Origin: a virus
IMG/VR virus record: IMGVR_UViG_3300042904_000255
Coordinates: 1-37,927 of that record
DNA: 37,927 bases
Reading direction: 5' to 3' (one strand)
Shown in pieces: positions 1-5,884 of this stretch; the stretch's first letter is position 1; each line of letters begins with the position of its first letter. The notes beneath the pieces were generated by a model that saw nothing but the letters and a program-made list of their open reading frames with translations, made no database searches and was not told where the DNA came from. The position numbers and the translations under genes are program-made.

Positions 1-112
1 GGATGCAAAAAATGATATTAGAAATTTTATAGAAAAAGAGACTCATATTCAGGAAGAAAATAAAAATAATCCGAGCAAAGAGGAATTTTTTGATGATATG
101 ATTCTATTTTAA
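1..112 (+). CDS. 3' end of the SSB-like protein gene (continues from 37403)
   Basis: These bases duplicate the last part of the gene at 37403-37912 and end at the same TAA. They encode the acidic C-terminal tail ending in DDMILF. This is not a separate gene: on the closed circle the complete 169-residue protein is read through the junction. The next gene starts 76 bases downstream, so the rightward early block continues past the contig edge. Confidence 0.9.
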   Translation, partial: DAKNDIRNFIEKETHIQEENKNNPSKEEFFDDMILF

Positions 113-127
113 TAAAAAATAGCGCGC
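1..127. repeat. 127-bp direct terminal repeat, copy 1 (circular junction)
   Basis: These 127 bases are identical to 37801-37927. A perfect repeat of exactly 127 bp at both contig ends, starting in the middle of a gene, is what short-read assemblers leave when they close a circle at k=127. The repeat cuts through the SSB-like gene, whose reading frame is continuous across it. I read it as an assembly overlap on a circular or circularly permuted genome of about 37,800 bp. A real terminal redundancy is possible but less likely. Confidence 0.9.
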
Positions 128-158
128 TGCCATTATGCGATAACACAATGACAGCGCT
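121..158 (+). other. Hairpin after the SSB-like gene
   Basis: AGCGCGCTGCCATT (121-134) and AATGACAGCGCT (147-158) can pair over about 11-12 bp, with a two-base bulge and one C-A mismatch, around a 12-nt loop. No T-run follows, so it is a poor intrinsic terminator. It could stabilise or process the transcript between the SSB-like gene and the gene at 189. It is not long enough or similar enough to be a dif site. Confidence 0.4.
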
Positions 159-188
159 AATTATAACTCAATCCGAGGGGATCAAGTC

Positions 189-452
189 ATGACAATGATA
201 ACTAAAACAATAGATTTAATAAATAAGCAAGAAATTTACATAACAAAGGTTAAAGGTCAATTAGAAATCGCGTTAGAGGAAGTGTTTTGGAAAAAAACTC
301 CTATTTGTATTCATACTCACGTATCATCTATAGATCATAAAATAAATAAAATCAGTGAACTTAATGAAAAAATACGGAATAGGCTAGAGAAAATTATATT
401 AAATAATATTATAAATGAGGCAAATGAAAATGAAAACAACTCTACCATTTGA
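189..452 (+). CDS. Hypothetical protein, 87 aa
   Basis: I do not recognise a family. The 87-residue product is mostly helical by eye, with a lysine- and isoleucine-rich start and a C-terminal half (about 50-80) that could form an amphipathic helix or coiled coil. GAGGGG at 175-180 lies 8 nt before the ATG and decides the start; a second ATG two codons later is possible. The gene follows the SSB-like gene in the rightward early block, and its 3' end overlaps the start of the next gene by 23 nt, so the two are probably translated together. Confidence 0.6.
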   Translation: MTMITKTIDLINKQEIYITKVKGQLEIALEEVFWKKTPICIHTHVSSIDHKINKISELNEKIRNRLEKIILNNIINEANENENNSTI

Positions 453-720
453 CACATTAGAATATATGGAGGAGCTAAAGAATGCAGGGGTGGACCAGAA
501 GCAAGCCCAGGCTATGACAAAAGCTACCCAACATGCTTTTTCTCAGATGCTTGAAAACAACCAGGTAGCAACGAAAGAAGATATACAAGAATTGAGGACA
601 GCAACAAAAGAAGACTTACAAGAATTAAAGATGGACTTATACGCTTTTATTGTGAAATCAGTAATGACAACCATTGCAATATTAGGGGGATTGCAGGCTT
701 TGTTTCATTTTATAAAATGA
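430..720 (+). CDS. DUF1640-like coiled-coil protein with C-terminal membrane anchor
   Basis: The 96-residue product starts MKTTLPFDTLEYMEELKNAG and has a helical coiled-coil region (about 35-70) containing the repeated units VATKEDIQELR and TATKEDLQELK. A single hydrophobic helix follows (VMTTIAILGGLQALFHFI) and reaches almost to the C-terminus. This layout is typical of bacterial DUF1640 / CCDC90-type proteins, whose bacterial role is not established. GAGG at 417-420 sits 9 nt before the ATG at 430, which I prefer to the in-frame ATGs at 415 and 424. It is probably anchored in the inner membrane with the coiled coil in the cytoplasm. Confidence 0.65.
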   Translation: MKTTLPFDTLEYMEELKNAGVDQKQAQAMTKATQHAFSQMLENNQVATKEDIQELRTATKEDLQELKMDLYAFIVKSVMTTIAILGGLQALFHFIK

Positions 721-754
721 TCAATGGCTGACGATACTAGGGAATTCTTGGGAA

Positions 755-810
755 AATAGGCCGCCAGCGCAAGCGACTGTTCGAGCTGGGTAAAACTCGG
801 CGCGTCGCAA
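755..810 (+). other. GC-rich structured island between early genes
   Basis: About 64% of bases 761-810 are G or C, against a clearly AT-rich surround. GCGAC (773-777) pairs with GTCGC (804-808), and inside that CGAG (782-785) pairs with CTCG (796-799), giving a two-step stem-loop with a 10-nt loop. There is no T-run and no convincing gene on either strand. It may be a small structured RNA, an attachment site or an imported fragment. The rest of the 721-857 gap holds only the AGAGG site (842-846) of the next gene. Confidence 0.4.
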
Positions 811-857
811 CAGAATAATGTAATACACTATTTTTATTAATAGAGGCTAATGAAAAA

Positions 858-1088
858 ATGAGTATGGAAAACCAAAAAGCCGATTCTGAGGAATGGAAGG
901 AATTTACAAAAATAATTGAAGGGGATGTTTTATTTAAAATGCCTATGCCACAAACATTGTCTTTAGAAAGCCTAGAGGATTTAGAATATTGGTTAAATGG
1001 TATTTTAAAAAAAATTCGCAGAATTGTTTCTGATAAACAAAAAGATATAAGTTTAAATAAAGATTCTAACGATCTTCCAGTAAAATGA
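858..1088 (+). CDS. Hypothetical acidic protein, 76 aa
   Basis: No family is recognised. The 76-residue product begins with an acidic stretch (MSMENQKADSEEWKEF), continues with a central acidic helix (ESLEDLEYWLNGILKKIRR) and ends in a charged, lysine-rich tail. It has no membrane segment or cysteine pair. AGAGG at 842-846 lies 11 nt before this ATG; an earlier ATG at 850 gives a stop after three codons. It is the fourth gene counted from the Sak4-like ATPase gene in the rightward early block and follows the GC-rich island. Confidence 0.55.
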   Translation: MSMENQKADSEEWKEFTKIIEGDVLFKMPMPQTLSLESLEDLEYWLNGILKKIRRIVSDKQKDISLNKDSNDLPVK

Positions 1089-1258
1089 ATAAATATCAAA
1101 GTGGCGTTTAATAAAGTTTATGGCAATCGCGGCGTGGACAATGACATTCCTCATTAGGCGTGTAGGCATGTTACTGAAAACCCGTCTAAATATCTTCCAA
1201 ATAGTCAGTGTAATCCTTATTGATTGCTTCTCATTTGGGATAAGAATAATAACCTGCA

Positions 1259-1267
1259 TGGTATAAT
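1259..1267 (+). promoter_or_regulatory. Extended -10 promoter for the small zinc-ribbon gene
   Basis: TGG-TATAAT at 1259-1267 is a consensus extended -10 element. The best upstream hexamer, TTGGGA at 1235-1240, is 21 bp away, so the extended -10 would have to compensate for a poor -35. Transcription would begin near 1274, about 37 nt before the ATG at 1311. The gap 1089-1258 otherwise shows only short weak open frames on both strands. Confidence 0.45.
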
Positions 1268-1310
1268 TTAATATTAAGCTGCCTCTTCAAGATAATAAGA
1301 AGATTTATTT

Positions 1311-1460
1311 ATGGATGAATTTTTATGTATGAGTAAATGTTGTAAATCAGACGTTGAAATGTTTGACGGGGAAACTCCTCATTACGTATGCAAAAAATGT
1401 GGGAAACCGTGTGATTTATATTTTGATGCCACACAGTCCCATCCGAATGAAAATCAATAA
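1311..1460 (+). CDS. Small zinc-ribbon protein, 49 aa
   Basis: The 49-residue product starts MDEFLCMSKCC and contains CKKCGKPC in its middle. The paired cysteines (C10/C11 and C-x2-C-x3-C at about 31-38) are arranged like a small zinc ribbon, so metal binding is inferred. Small zinc ribbons of this kind are common in phage early regions as regulators or inhibitors of host proteins, but no specific role can be given. An extended -10 promoter lies 44 nt upstream. The ribosome site is weak (AAGAAGA). Its stop overlaps the tail of the converging HTH gene. Confidence 0.6.
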   Translation: MDEFLCMSKCCKSDVEMFDGETPHYVCKKCGKPCDLYFDATQSHPNENQ

Positions 1461-1654
1461 TCTTTTCTTGGCCTTCCTCGCCGTTTAATTTTGTAATTTT
1501 TAACATCTTCTTCTGCTATAAAATAGCAACCATTTTTTATTATATTTTTTATATATCCATTTTGACATTGTTGCTGAATAGTCCTCACCCCTATCTTAGT
1601 TTTAAAAATAAGGGTGAGTTTTTCACATGCTTCTTTCGTTGTTAAATATACCAT
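1454..1654 (-). CDS. Small HTH protein with AT-hook-like tail (excisionase-like)
   Basis: The 66-residue product has a helix-turn-helix of the MerR/excisionase type: the N-terminal TTKEACEKL helix, then VRTIQQQCQNGYI as recognition region, then a short wing ending in FIAEEDVKNY. The tail KRRGRPRKDY contains RGRP flanked by basic residues, the core of an AT-hook for minor-groove binding. GGGAG (1663-1667) lies 8 nt before the ATG. The gene is last in the leftward accessory block. Likely roles are excisionase/directionality factor for the tyrosine recombinase or an early repressor; the sequence does not decide. A rightward terminator hairpin is embedded in it. Confidence 0.6.
   Translation of the reverse strand: MVYLTTKEACEKLTLIFKTKIGVRTIQQQCQNGYIKNIIKNGCYFIAEEDVKNYKIKRRGRPRKDY
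1584..1623 (+). terminator. Intrinsic terminator for the rightward early block
   Basis: CTCACCC (1584-1590) pairs with GGGTGAG (1612-1618), with a further TAT/ATA pairing inside, followed by TTTTT (1619-1623) on the + strand. It sits inside the converging HTH gene about 125 nt after the last rightward gene, a sensible place to end the early transcript. The loop is long (about 15-21 nt), which lowers confidence. Confidence 0.5.
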
Positions 1655-1715
1655 TTTAAATCTCCCTGAGTGTAATTATATCTACAAAGCTGTACCTCCA
1701 TGTGCGGTGCCAAAA

Positions 1716-2192
1716 TCATCCTTTATATCGAAAGTTAGATTCACCAGATTTTGCAGCAATCCATGCTTTAATCACGGTACTTTTATCCTTTAATTGGTTA
1801 ATTAACAGGTTAATATTGTCTTCGCCTGTAGATTTAAAAAGACCAAATCTACTAAAAAATCTGCCGACACAACCTGACGTAGAGAATAGTGAGGTTGATG
1901 TTTTCGCCTTTCTATTCTCTAACTCTGTGACTATTTTATCAAAAGAGGTTTTTTCTCGTATTGATGTTTGTAAGTCACGAAGTTCTTGCTTTCTGATTGA
2001 GGCAGGATGCCAATCATTTAACAATTGAACTTTATACTTATGGGTTAATCTATCCATTTCTAGTTGTAAAATCCAATTAACATACCCTTTGACATCATCT
2101 AAGCTTTCCAAACCTTGATAACGTGCTGCAATGATTGCATCTTTAACTGTTGAATCTTTACTTGTATTAGTTGTCTTATTAAAAATACTCAT
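1716..2192 (-). CDS. Hypothetical protein, 158 aa
   Basis: I do not recognise a family. The product is rich in charged helices: a helix around residues 30-60 (DDVKGYVNWILQLEMDRL), a second charged segment at 70-95, a short serine/glycine-rich hydrophobic patch at about 98-118, and a final helix. There is no clear signal peptide or membrane span. GGAGG lies 4 nt before the ATG, slightly close but strong. It follows the SspB-metallopeptidase fusion in the leftward accessory block, separated by a 125-nt gap that contains an odd start-stop unit. It might work with the fusion protein, but that is only position-based. Confidence 0.55.
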   Translation of the reverse strand: MSIFNKTTNTSKDSTVKDAIIAARYQGLESLDDVKGYVNWILQLEMDRLTHKYKVQLLNDWHPASIRKQELRDLQTSIREKTSFDKIVTELENRKAKTSTSLFSTSGCVGRFFSRFGLFKSTGEDNINLLINQLKDKSTVIKAWIAAKSGESNFRYKG

Positions 2193-2254
2193 AAATCCTC
2201 CTCATATCGTTTATAAAACTATATTAAATTCGCTTCATTTACATCTTTAAATTT

Positions 2255-2273
2255 CTACATGGTTGAGCCCTCC
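2255..2273 (-). promoter_or_regulatory. Consensus ribosome site followed by ATG-TAG (start-stop)
   Basis: On the minus strand GGAGG (2269-2273) is followed after 8 nt by ATG (2260-2258) and directly by TAG (2257-2255). The codons after the stop read K-F-K-D-V-N-E-A-N-L-I before another stop. Every neighbouring gene uses the same GAGGAGG signal, so ribosomes should load here. It is either the remnant of a tiny gene broken by a nonsense change or a start-stop element affecting translation of the gene that follows. Confidence 0.5.
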
Positions 2274-2317
2274 TCGTTAGTTATCACCGTAAATTTTATA
2301 ATCTCTATATCCTTCAA

Positions 2318-3592
2318 TTATTGATTTGCATTATTAGAATTATTAACATTACCTTCTTCTTTCATTCCTCCTATAAATGTAGGAACTATTATTTTTTTCC
2401 AGTCATATTTCATAGTGTCCCTATCTTCCGTATTTTTAAAATCAACAGGTAATATTATTTCTTTCTTATGCTTTTCATAAGAATCTATTGTCTTATCCCT
2501 TTCTTTTTCTTTTTGTTTTTCTTTTTCAGATTCTGTTTTATTTAGATTTTCTCTCTCTTTGGAATTTTCAATAGCTTTTTGCCATTTTTCGTACCAAAAT
2601 TTAGAGTCATATTTCTTTTCTTCGTCTAAAATTTCATAAGCGTCTTTCTTTTTTTCTTTATTAATATCAAAAATAATGACTGGCTTATCCGCAACGCCAT
2701 ATTCATAGCAATCACTTCTAAACTTTTCATCCGATTCAGATGCTTTTGCATATATACCAATAAAATCCTCCTGCTGACCCGCTATAATAGTTTCCATTTT
2801 TACAGCGAGTAATTCGTTAATGTCAGACGCTAGTTTTTTTGCTATACGTTTTTCGCTATCAAAAAGTTTGCCTCCCTCTTCAAAAAACCTTCTATAAAGA
2901 TCAAAACTCGCCGCAGCAACATGAGCTAGCTCGTGTATTAAAATTCTTCTTAATGATTCAACACTATGTATTTGGGCTGCAAACAATCTTATGGTGGCAC
3001 TGCTATATCTATAAATCGTGCTACAGTCAGCAGATCGTCCGCCTTCATTGGTGTGAAGCTCTTCGTTTTTTATGGATACTGGATCATTTTGTTTAATAAT
3101 TTTGTATGTGATATGCCAGTCGTTTATATGCAACATACTAGTATATTTATCTTTATTCTCTCTTACCCATTTCTCTATATCCTCAGGAGCCATGCCGATT
3201 CTTCTATTCTTTATTTCCTTTTTCCTTTTTGCTTTTTCGCGCAGGTTAGTGAAAACACCTTTTATATATGGCTTTTTAACACCGTCTAAACGTAAATACT
3301 CGCCTACTTCCTTAGCGCGGAGCCAATAAATAGCCTCTATGTCCGCAGATATTTTGTAATCCTCCCCTCGAAAGACAAAACTGAACTCAATTGCATCTTT
3401 CCCTATTTCTGTATGTACGCACCCTTTGGAAATATTAAGAAGCAAAAAATCTTCTTCATCTATTTCTAAAAATTGTTGAGGCTGAGTGCTATTAAAGCTA
3501 GGGTGTTTAGCCCACAATAATATTTCAATTTTGTGGTTGTTATCACTCGCCCATTGATAAAACGCTTTTATTAAATATGATTTCTCAAACAT
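2318..3592 (-). CDS. SspB-like ClpXP-adaptor domain fused to an HExxH metallopeptidase domain
   Basis: The 424-residue protein has three parts. Residues 5-102 match the SspB fold: the start SYLIKAFYQWASDNN parallels the SspB start PYLLRAFYEWLLDN, and LLLNISKGCVHTEIGKDAIE parallels VLNIAPRAVGNLELANDEVR. SspB binds ssrA-type degrons and passes substrates to ClpX. Residues about 150-275 look like a zinc metallopeptidase, with a WHITYKI strand and the motif H220-E-L-A-H224; E260 or E267 could be the third ligand. Residues 285-424 are highly charged, probably coiled coil, ending in an Asn-rich tail. The ClpX-binding tail of SspB (LRVVK-type) is not evident. GGAGG lies 8-9 nt before the ATG. I know of no described phage protein with this pairing. 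Confidence 0.7.
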   Translation of the reverse strand: MFEKSYLIKAFYQWASDNNHKIEILLWAKHPSFNSTQPQQFLEIDEEDFLLLNISKGCVHTEIGKDAIEFSFVFRGEDYKISADIEAIYWLRAKEVGEYLRLDGVKKPYIKGVFTNLREKAKRKKEIKNRRIGMAPEDIEKWVRENKDKYTSMLHINDWHITYKIIKQNDPVSIKNEELHTNEGGRSADCSTIYRYSSATIRLFAAQIHSVESLRRILIHELAHVAAASFDLYRRFFEEGGKLFDSEKRIAKKLASDINELLAVKMETIIAGQQEDFIGIYAKASESDEKFRSDCYEYGVADKPVIIFDINKEKKKDAYEILDEEKKYDSKFWYEKWQKAIENSKERENLNKTESEKEKQKEKERDKTIDSYEKHKKEIILPVDFKNTEDRDTMKYDWKKIIVPTFIGGMKEEGNVNNSNNANQ

Positions 3593-3621
3593 GGCTGCAT
3601 CCTCCTCGTTAATTTATAAGC

Positions 3622-3637
3622 CTCATTTTTATGAGGT
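3622..3637 (-). other. Perfect hairpin at the end of the 94-aa gene
   Basis: CCTCAT (3622-3627), loop TTTT, ATGAGG (3632-3637) form a 6-bp stem that overlaps the stop codon of the 94-aa gene and lies 30 nt before the start of the SspB fusion gene. No T-run follows on either side, so it is more likely an mRNA-stability or processing element than a terminator. Confidence 0.35.
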
Positions 3638-3913
3638 TAATTTCTGATATAATTTTTTTGGTATTTTTTTAAGTTGTTCATTAGAACGGTCTTGGAAAAT
3701 AGCTGTTTCAAAATAAATATCAAAATCTACTTTTAAACTAACAAGCAAATCTTTCTTGACTTCGTAAACATTTTCATCCGTATCTAAAAATTTATTTGTT
3801 AAACTCCCTCCAAAGCTGTCTTTTGTTAATATGTAAAATTTCCCATTTCTTCTAATTACAGTAGCGATGAATTTGAAAAATTCACCTTTTTTTAAATTTT
3901 CTATTTTGTTCAT
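3629..3913 (-). CDS. Hypothetical protein, 94 aa
   Basis: No family is recognised. The product starts MNKIENLKKGEFFKFIATVI and looks mainly beta-stranded in its first 70 residues (ATVIRRNGKFYILTKD, YEVKKDLLVSLKVDFDIYFE), a pattern fitting a small beta-barrel, followed by a lysine-rich tail. AGGAGG lies about 8 nt before the ATG. It precedes the SspB fusion gene in the leftward accessory block by 36 nt and is probably on the same transcript. A small single-domain binding protein or inhibitor would fit; nothing is specific. Confidence 0.55.
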   Translation of the reverse strand: MNKIENLKKGEFFKFIATVIRRNGKFYILTKDSFGGSLTNKFLDTDENVYEVKKDLLVSLKVDFDIYFETAIFQDRSNEQLKKIPKKLYQKLTS

Positions 3914-3964
3914 GATCGCACCTCCTATTGGAGAGTATAATTAATATATTCGTTAATACGTTTT

Positions 3965-4111
3965 TTACTCATCGTCTTCTTTCATAATTTCTAATTCACA
4001 TAATCGCTGTTCATGATTTACATCTATTTCTTTAAACTCAATTATTTCCATTATCTTATTCAGAAGAATCAGATTATCAGAAGCCTCTATTTCATTTAAT
4101 TTGTTACTCAT
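3965..4111 (-). CDS. Small acidic protein, 48 aa
   Basis: The 48-residue product (MSNKLNEIEASDNLILLNKI at the start, KEDDE at the end) is one long predicted helix with strong net negative charge. A TAGGAGG signal lies 6 nt before the ATG, which is why I call this a gene despite its size. It shares the short string NHEQ with the 49-aa protein encoded at 4926-4777, a resemblance too short to prove homology. Small acidic proteins in phage early blocks often bind and block host enzymes, which is only a possibility here. Confidence 0.5.
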   Translation of the reverse strand: MSNKLNEIEASDNLILLNKIMEIIEFKEIDVNHEQRLCELEIMKEDDE

Positions 4112-4174
4112 AATATCCTCCTAATAATTACCCAACCATTGCCTTGATTTCCGTTTATGTTTTTACATTCTCCA

Positions 4175-4768
4175 TTATGCAGCTTTGGCGCGTGGTAAAT
4201 TAATGTTTGTTTCATTCTTAAATTTGCCATCATTTCTTGCAGCGTTCTCCTGAAAAGCATTAGCTACATGAGAATTCCATTCTCTTTCCTTACGTTCATA
4301 AATTGGCTTCATCCTTTCAGCTTCAAATGCCTGATATAGACGCTCTTGTTCTTGTTCTTTCTTAGCATTAGTACGTTGTTCTCTCATTTCTTTAATCTTT
4401 TCTTTAAGTTCATCATTAGTTAAGTCTTTAAACTGCTCTGTATCCTTTTTTGGTTCAGATGCTTGTTCAACACTCAATCTTTCGGCTCTTTTCTCTATGT
4501 CTAACAATTGCAACTTGTCTGCATCTGATTTAAACCACTTTTCTTTTATATCTATCCATGAACTAAGTAAGAGTTTTGATCTTCCATCTTCTACTAGATT
4601 ACGATCAGCGAACCATTTTGCTCTATTAGAGGCAACATTCATGTTTAGTATTTTCTTTAGCATCTCAAACCATTCATCTATTGCCCGAGCTAACCAACCA
4701 CTCCCCAAGCCAAGTGCCTCTATAAAGTCTTTAGGTGGTGCATATTCTTTAAATATATATTTACTCAT
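4175..4768 (-). CDS. Hypothetical charged protein ending in AKAA, 197 aa
   Basis: I do not recognise a family. Residues 1-75 are a mixed helical domain with several tryptophans (GWLARAIDEWFEML, KWF repeated). Residues 85-170 are a long charged coiled coil (DELKEKIKEMREQRTNAKKE). The last 15 residues are polar and end LPRAKAA. C-terminal -AA tails preceded by Leu, Val or Lys resemble class 1 ClpX degrons, notable because a neighbouring gene carries an SspB-like domain. AGGAGG overlaps the stop of the preceding gene 8 nt upstream, so the two are translationally coupled. Confidence 0.55.
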   Translation of the reverse strand: MSKYIFKEYAPPKDFIEALGLGSGWLARAIDEWFEMLKKILNMNVASNRAKWFADRNLVEDGRSKLLLSSWIDIKEKWFKSDADKLQLLDIEKRAERLSVEQASEPKKDTEQFKDLTNDELKEKIKEMREQRTNAKKEQEQERLYQAFEAERMKPIYERKEREWNSHVANAFQENAARNDGKFKNETNINLPRAKAA

Positions 4769-4776
4769 AAAGCCTC

Positions 4777-4926
4777 CTATTCATCTAAAGTTTGTAATTC
4801 ATCGTCTAACATAGCTTCTAAGGTTCTGTGATTCAGAGCATCTCTAACAAAATCCAAAGCATCGTGTGCTTGTTCGTGATTCAGTACGTAATCTCTATAT
4901 CCTTTTGTTTTGTTATAGTTACTCAT
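4777..4926 (-). CDS. Small protein, 49 aa, first gene of the leftward accessory block
   Basis: The 49-residue product starts MSNYNKTKGYRDYVLNHEQA and ends in an acidic run (MLDDELQTLDE). It has no recognised family, membrane span or cysteine. AGGAGG lies 7 nt before the ATG. It is the first gene after the predicted leftward promoter at 4971-4998, and its stop codon is part of the ribosome site of the 197-aa gene. It shares NHEQ with the 48-aa protein further down the operon. Confidence 0.5.
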   Translation of the reverse strand: MSNYNKTKGYRDYVLNHEQAHDALDFVRDALNHRTLEAMLDDELQTLDE

Positions 4927-4970
4927 GATTGCACCTCCTTATTTAATGTTTCGTATTAGCGTATAATTTA

Positions 4971-4998
4971 GGTATAGTTCATAAATCCTAGGATGCAA
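4971..4998 (-). promoter_or_regulatory. Leftward promoter of the accessory block, with a palindrome
   Basis: On the minus strand TTGCAT (4998-4993) and TATACC (4976-4971) are spaced 16 bp. The 10-bp palindrome ATCCTAGGAT (4985-4994) sits between and over the -35, where an operator would be expected. The rest of the 307-nt gene-free stretch 4927-5233 is very AT-rich and also carries the rightward promoter at 5150. Confidence 0.45.
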
Positions 4999-5149
4999 GT
5001 TTTTTGGCTATTTTTTTGGCTCGTAACGTGTTGATTAAATAGGGTAAAAAAAAATATTTTTTATATTTTATAGATTTTATTAACCACATGATTAATATGA
5101 TTTTTATTTATCATGAAATTCAATGGCTTACTTTAAAATAGAAATAAAT

Positions 5150-5178
5150 TTGATATATGGCGTTTTAAATAATATTAT
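5150..5178 (+). promoter_or_regulatory. Rightward promoter for the 71-aa gene
   Basis: TTGATA (5150-5155) and TATTAT (5173-5178) are separated by 17 bp, close to the sigma-70 consensus. The gene start follows 56 nt later. It is divergent from the accessory-block promoter, and the two could be controlled together. Confidence 0.55.
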
Positions 5179-5233
5179 TTGTTTCTATAAAAAATAAATA
5201 AAAGCCAGGTAAAACACAAAACAGGGGAGTGTT

Positions 5234-5449
5234 ATGTTACTTAAATTTTATAATCCATTTAATGGTAGATATTATTATATGTTCCAACATTACGAAGGAG
5301 ATAAACCTGTTTTGACTATTGTGCGAGGCGGAAAAAAACGTAAAGCGATTGAAAACTATTTCTATGATAATTTAGGAATAATGCAAAAAGAAATTGACCG
5401 GCGGAAAAAAAGAAGGATTCAAAGAGGATACTTCCAGGATAAATCATGA
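5234..5449 (+). CDS. Hypothetical basic protein, 71 aa
   Basis: No family is recognised. The 71-residue product starts MLLKFYNPFNGRYYYMFQHY, which suggests short beta strands rich in aromatic residues, and ends in a strongly basic helix (DRRKKRRIQRG) that could contact nucleic acid. GGGGAG lies 6 nt before the ATG. It stands alone between a rightward promoter and a converging leftward gene set, the usual place for a small regulator, though no DNA-binding fold is clear. Confidence 0.5.
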   Translation: MLLKFYNPFNGRYYYMFQHYEGDKPVLTIVRGGKKRKAIENYFYDNLGIMQKEIDRRKKRRIQRGYFQDKS

Positions 5450-5557
5450 CTGATTAGTTGGTTCTGGAAGCAGCATCCAGTGTGTTATTGGCATATCAAA
5501 TTTACCGTTACTCATATTTGAAATGCCTATCCATTGAGTATGTAAATAGTATATTAC

Positions 5558-5884
5558 TTACATATCAAGCAATTCTTTAATTCCTAAATAAATAATTGTA
5601 TAAATGAACGTACCTAGTACAATGAATTCATATTTTATTCCAAACTTAAATCCTATTAACCAAGATGGTATAAGAATAAAGAAACCGCCTAACAAAAATT
5701 GTTTTATAAATTTACGTATTCGATATTTTTTAAAATAAATTCTTGATTGTTCGAATGTCTCTATAGTTGGTTTTGTTATAATATTATCGTAACACTTTTT
5801 ACATATTAATATGTTATCCCCATATAGGCGAATAACCCAATAAGGCTCTGCTGATTTTTCGCAAATACAGATACAACTTTTCAT
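5558..5884 (-). CDS. Small membrane protein with N-terminal cysteine cluster
   Basis: The 108-residue product has a cysteine-rich start (CICICEK, then CKKCYDN near residue 30) that could bind zinc like a ribbon. A basic stretch (RIYFKKYRIRKFIK) and two hydrophobic helices (about 62-84 and 87-104) follow. The basic stretch predicts that the cysteine domain stays in the cytoplasm. Its ATG overlaps the previous gene by 4 nt, so the pair is coupled. No family is recognised; membrane-bound superinfection-exclusion proteins can look like this, but that is speculation. The 108-nt gap 5450-5557 shows nothing except a weak CTTCCAG/CTGGAAG repeat. Confidence 0.5.
   Translation of the reverse strand: MKSCICICEKSAEPYWVIRLYGDNILICKKCYDNIITKPTIETFEQSRIYFKKYRIRKFIKQFLLGGFFILIPSWLIGFKFGIKYEFIVLGTFIYTIIYLGIKELLDM

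Noticed and set aside
127-145. CATTATGCG resembling part of a Xer dif site
   Set aside because: Only one half-site of about 7-9 bases matches; the second half-site and the 6-bp centre are absent.
737-1099. 120-aa frame opposite the 76-aa gene
   Set aside because: It is antisense to a gene with better start signals, runs through the GC-rich island, and its composition looks random.
1053-1266. Short open frames on both strands (68 aa minus; 48 aa plus starting at 1120)
   Set aside because: Both lack a convincing ribosome site, they overlap each other and neither resembles a protein family. The plus frame ends inside the predicted -10 promoter.
2839-3329. Plus-strand frames of 85-107 aa
   Set aside because: They lie antisense within the SspB-metallopeptidase gene, have no ribosome sites, and overlap one another.
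5431-5470. CTTCCAG...CTGGAAG inverted repeat as terminator after the 71-aa gene
   Set aside because: The arms are 26 nt apart and no T-run follows, so a stable terminator is unlikely.
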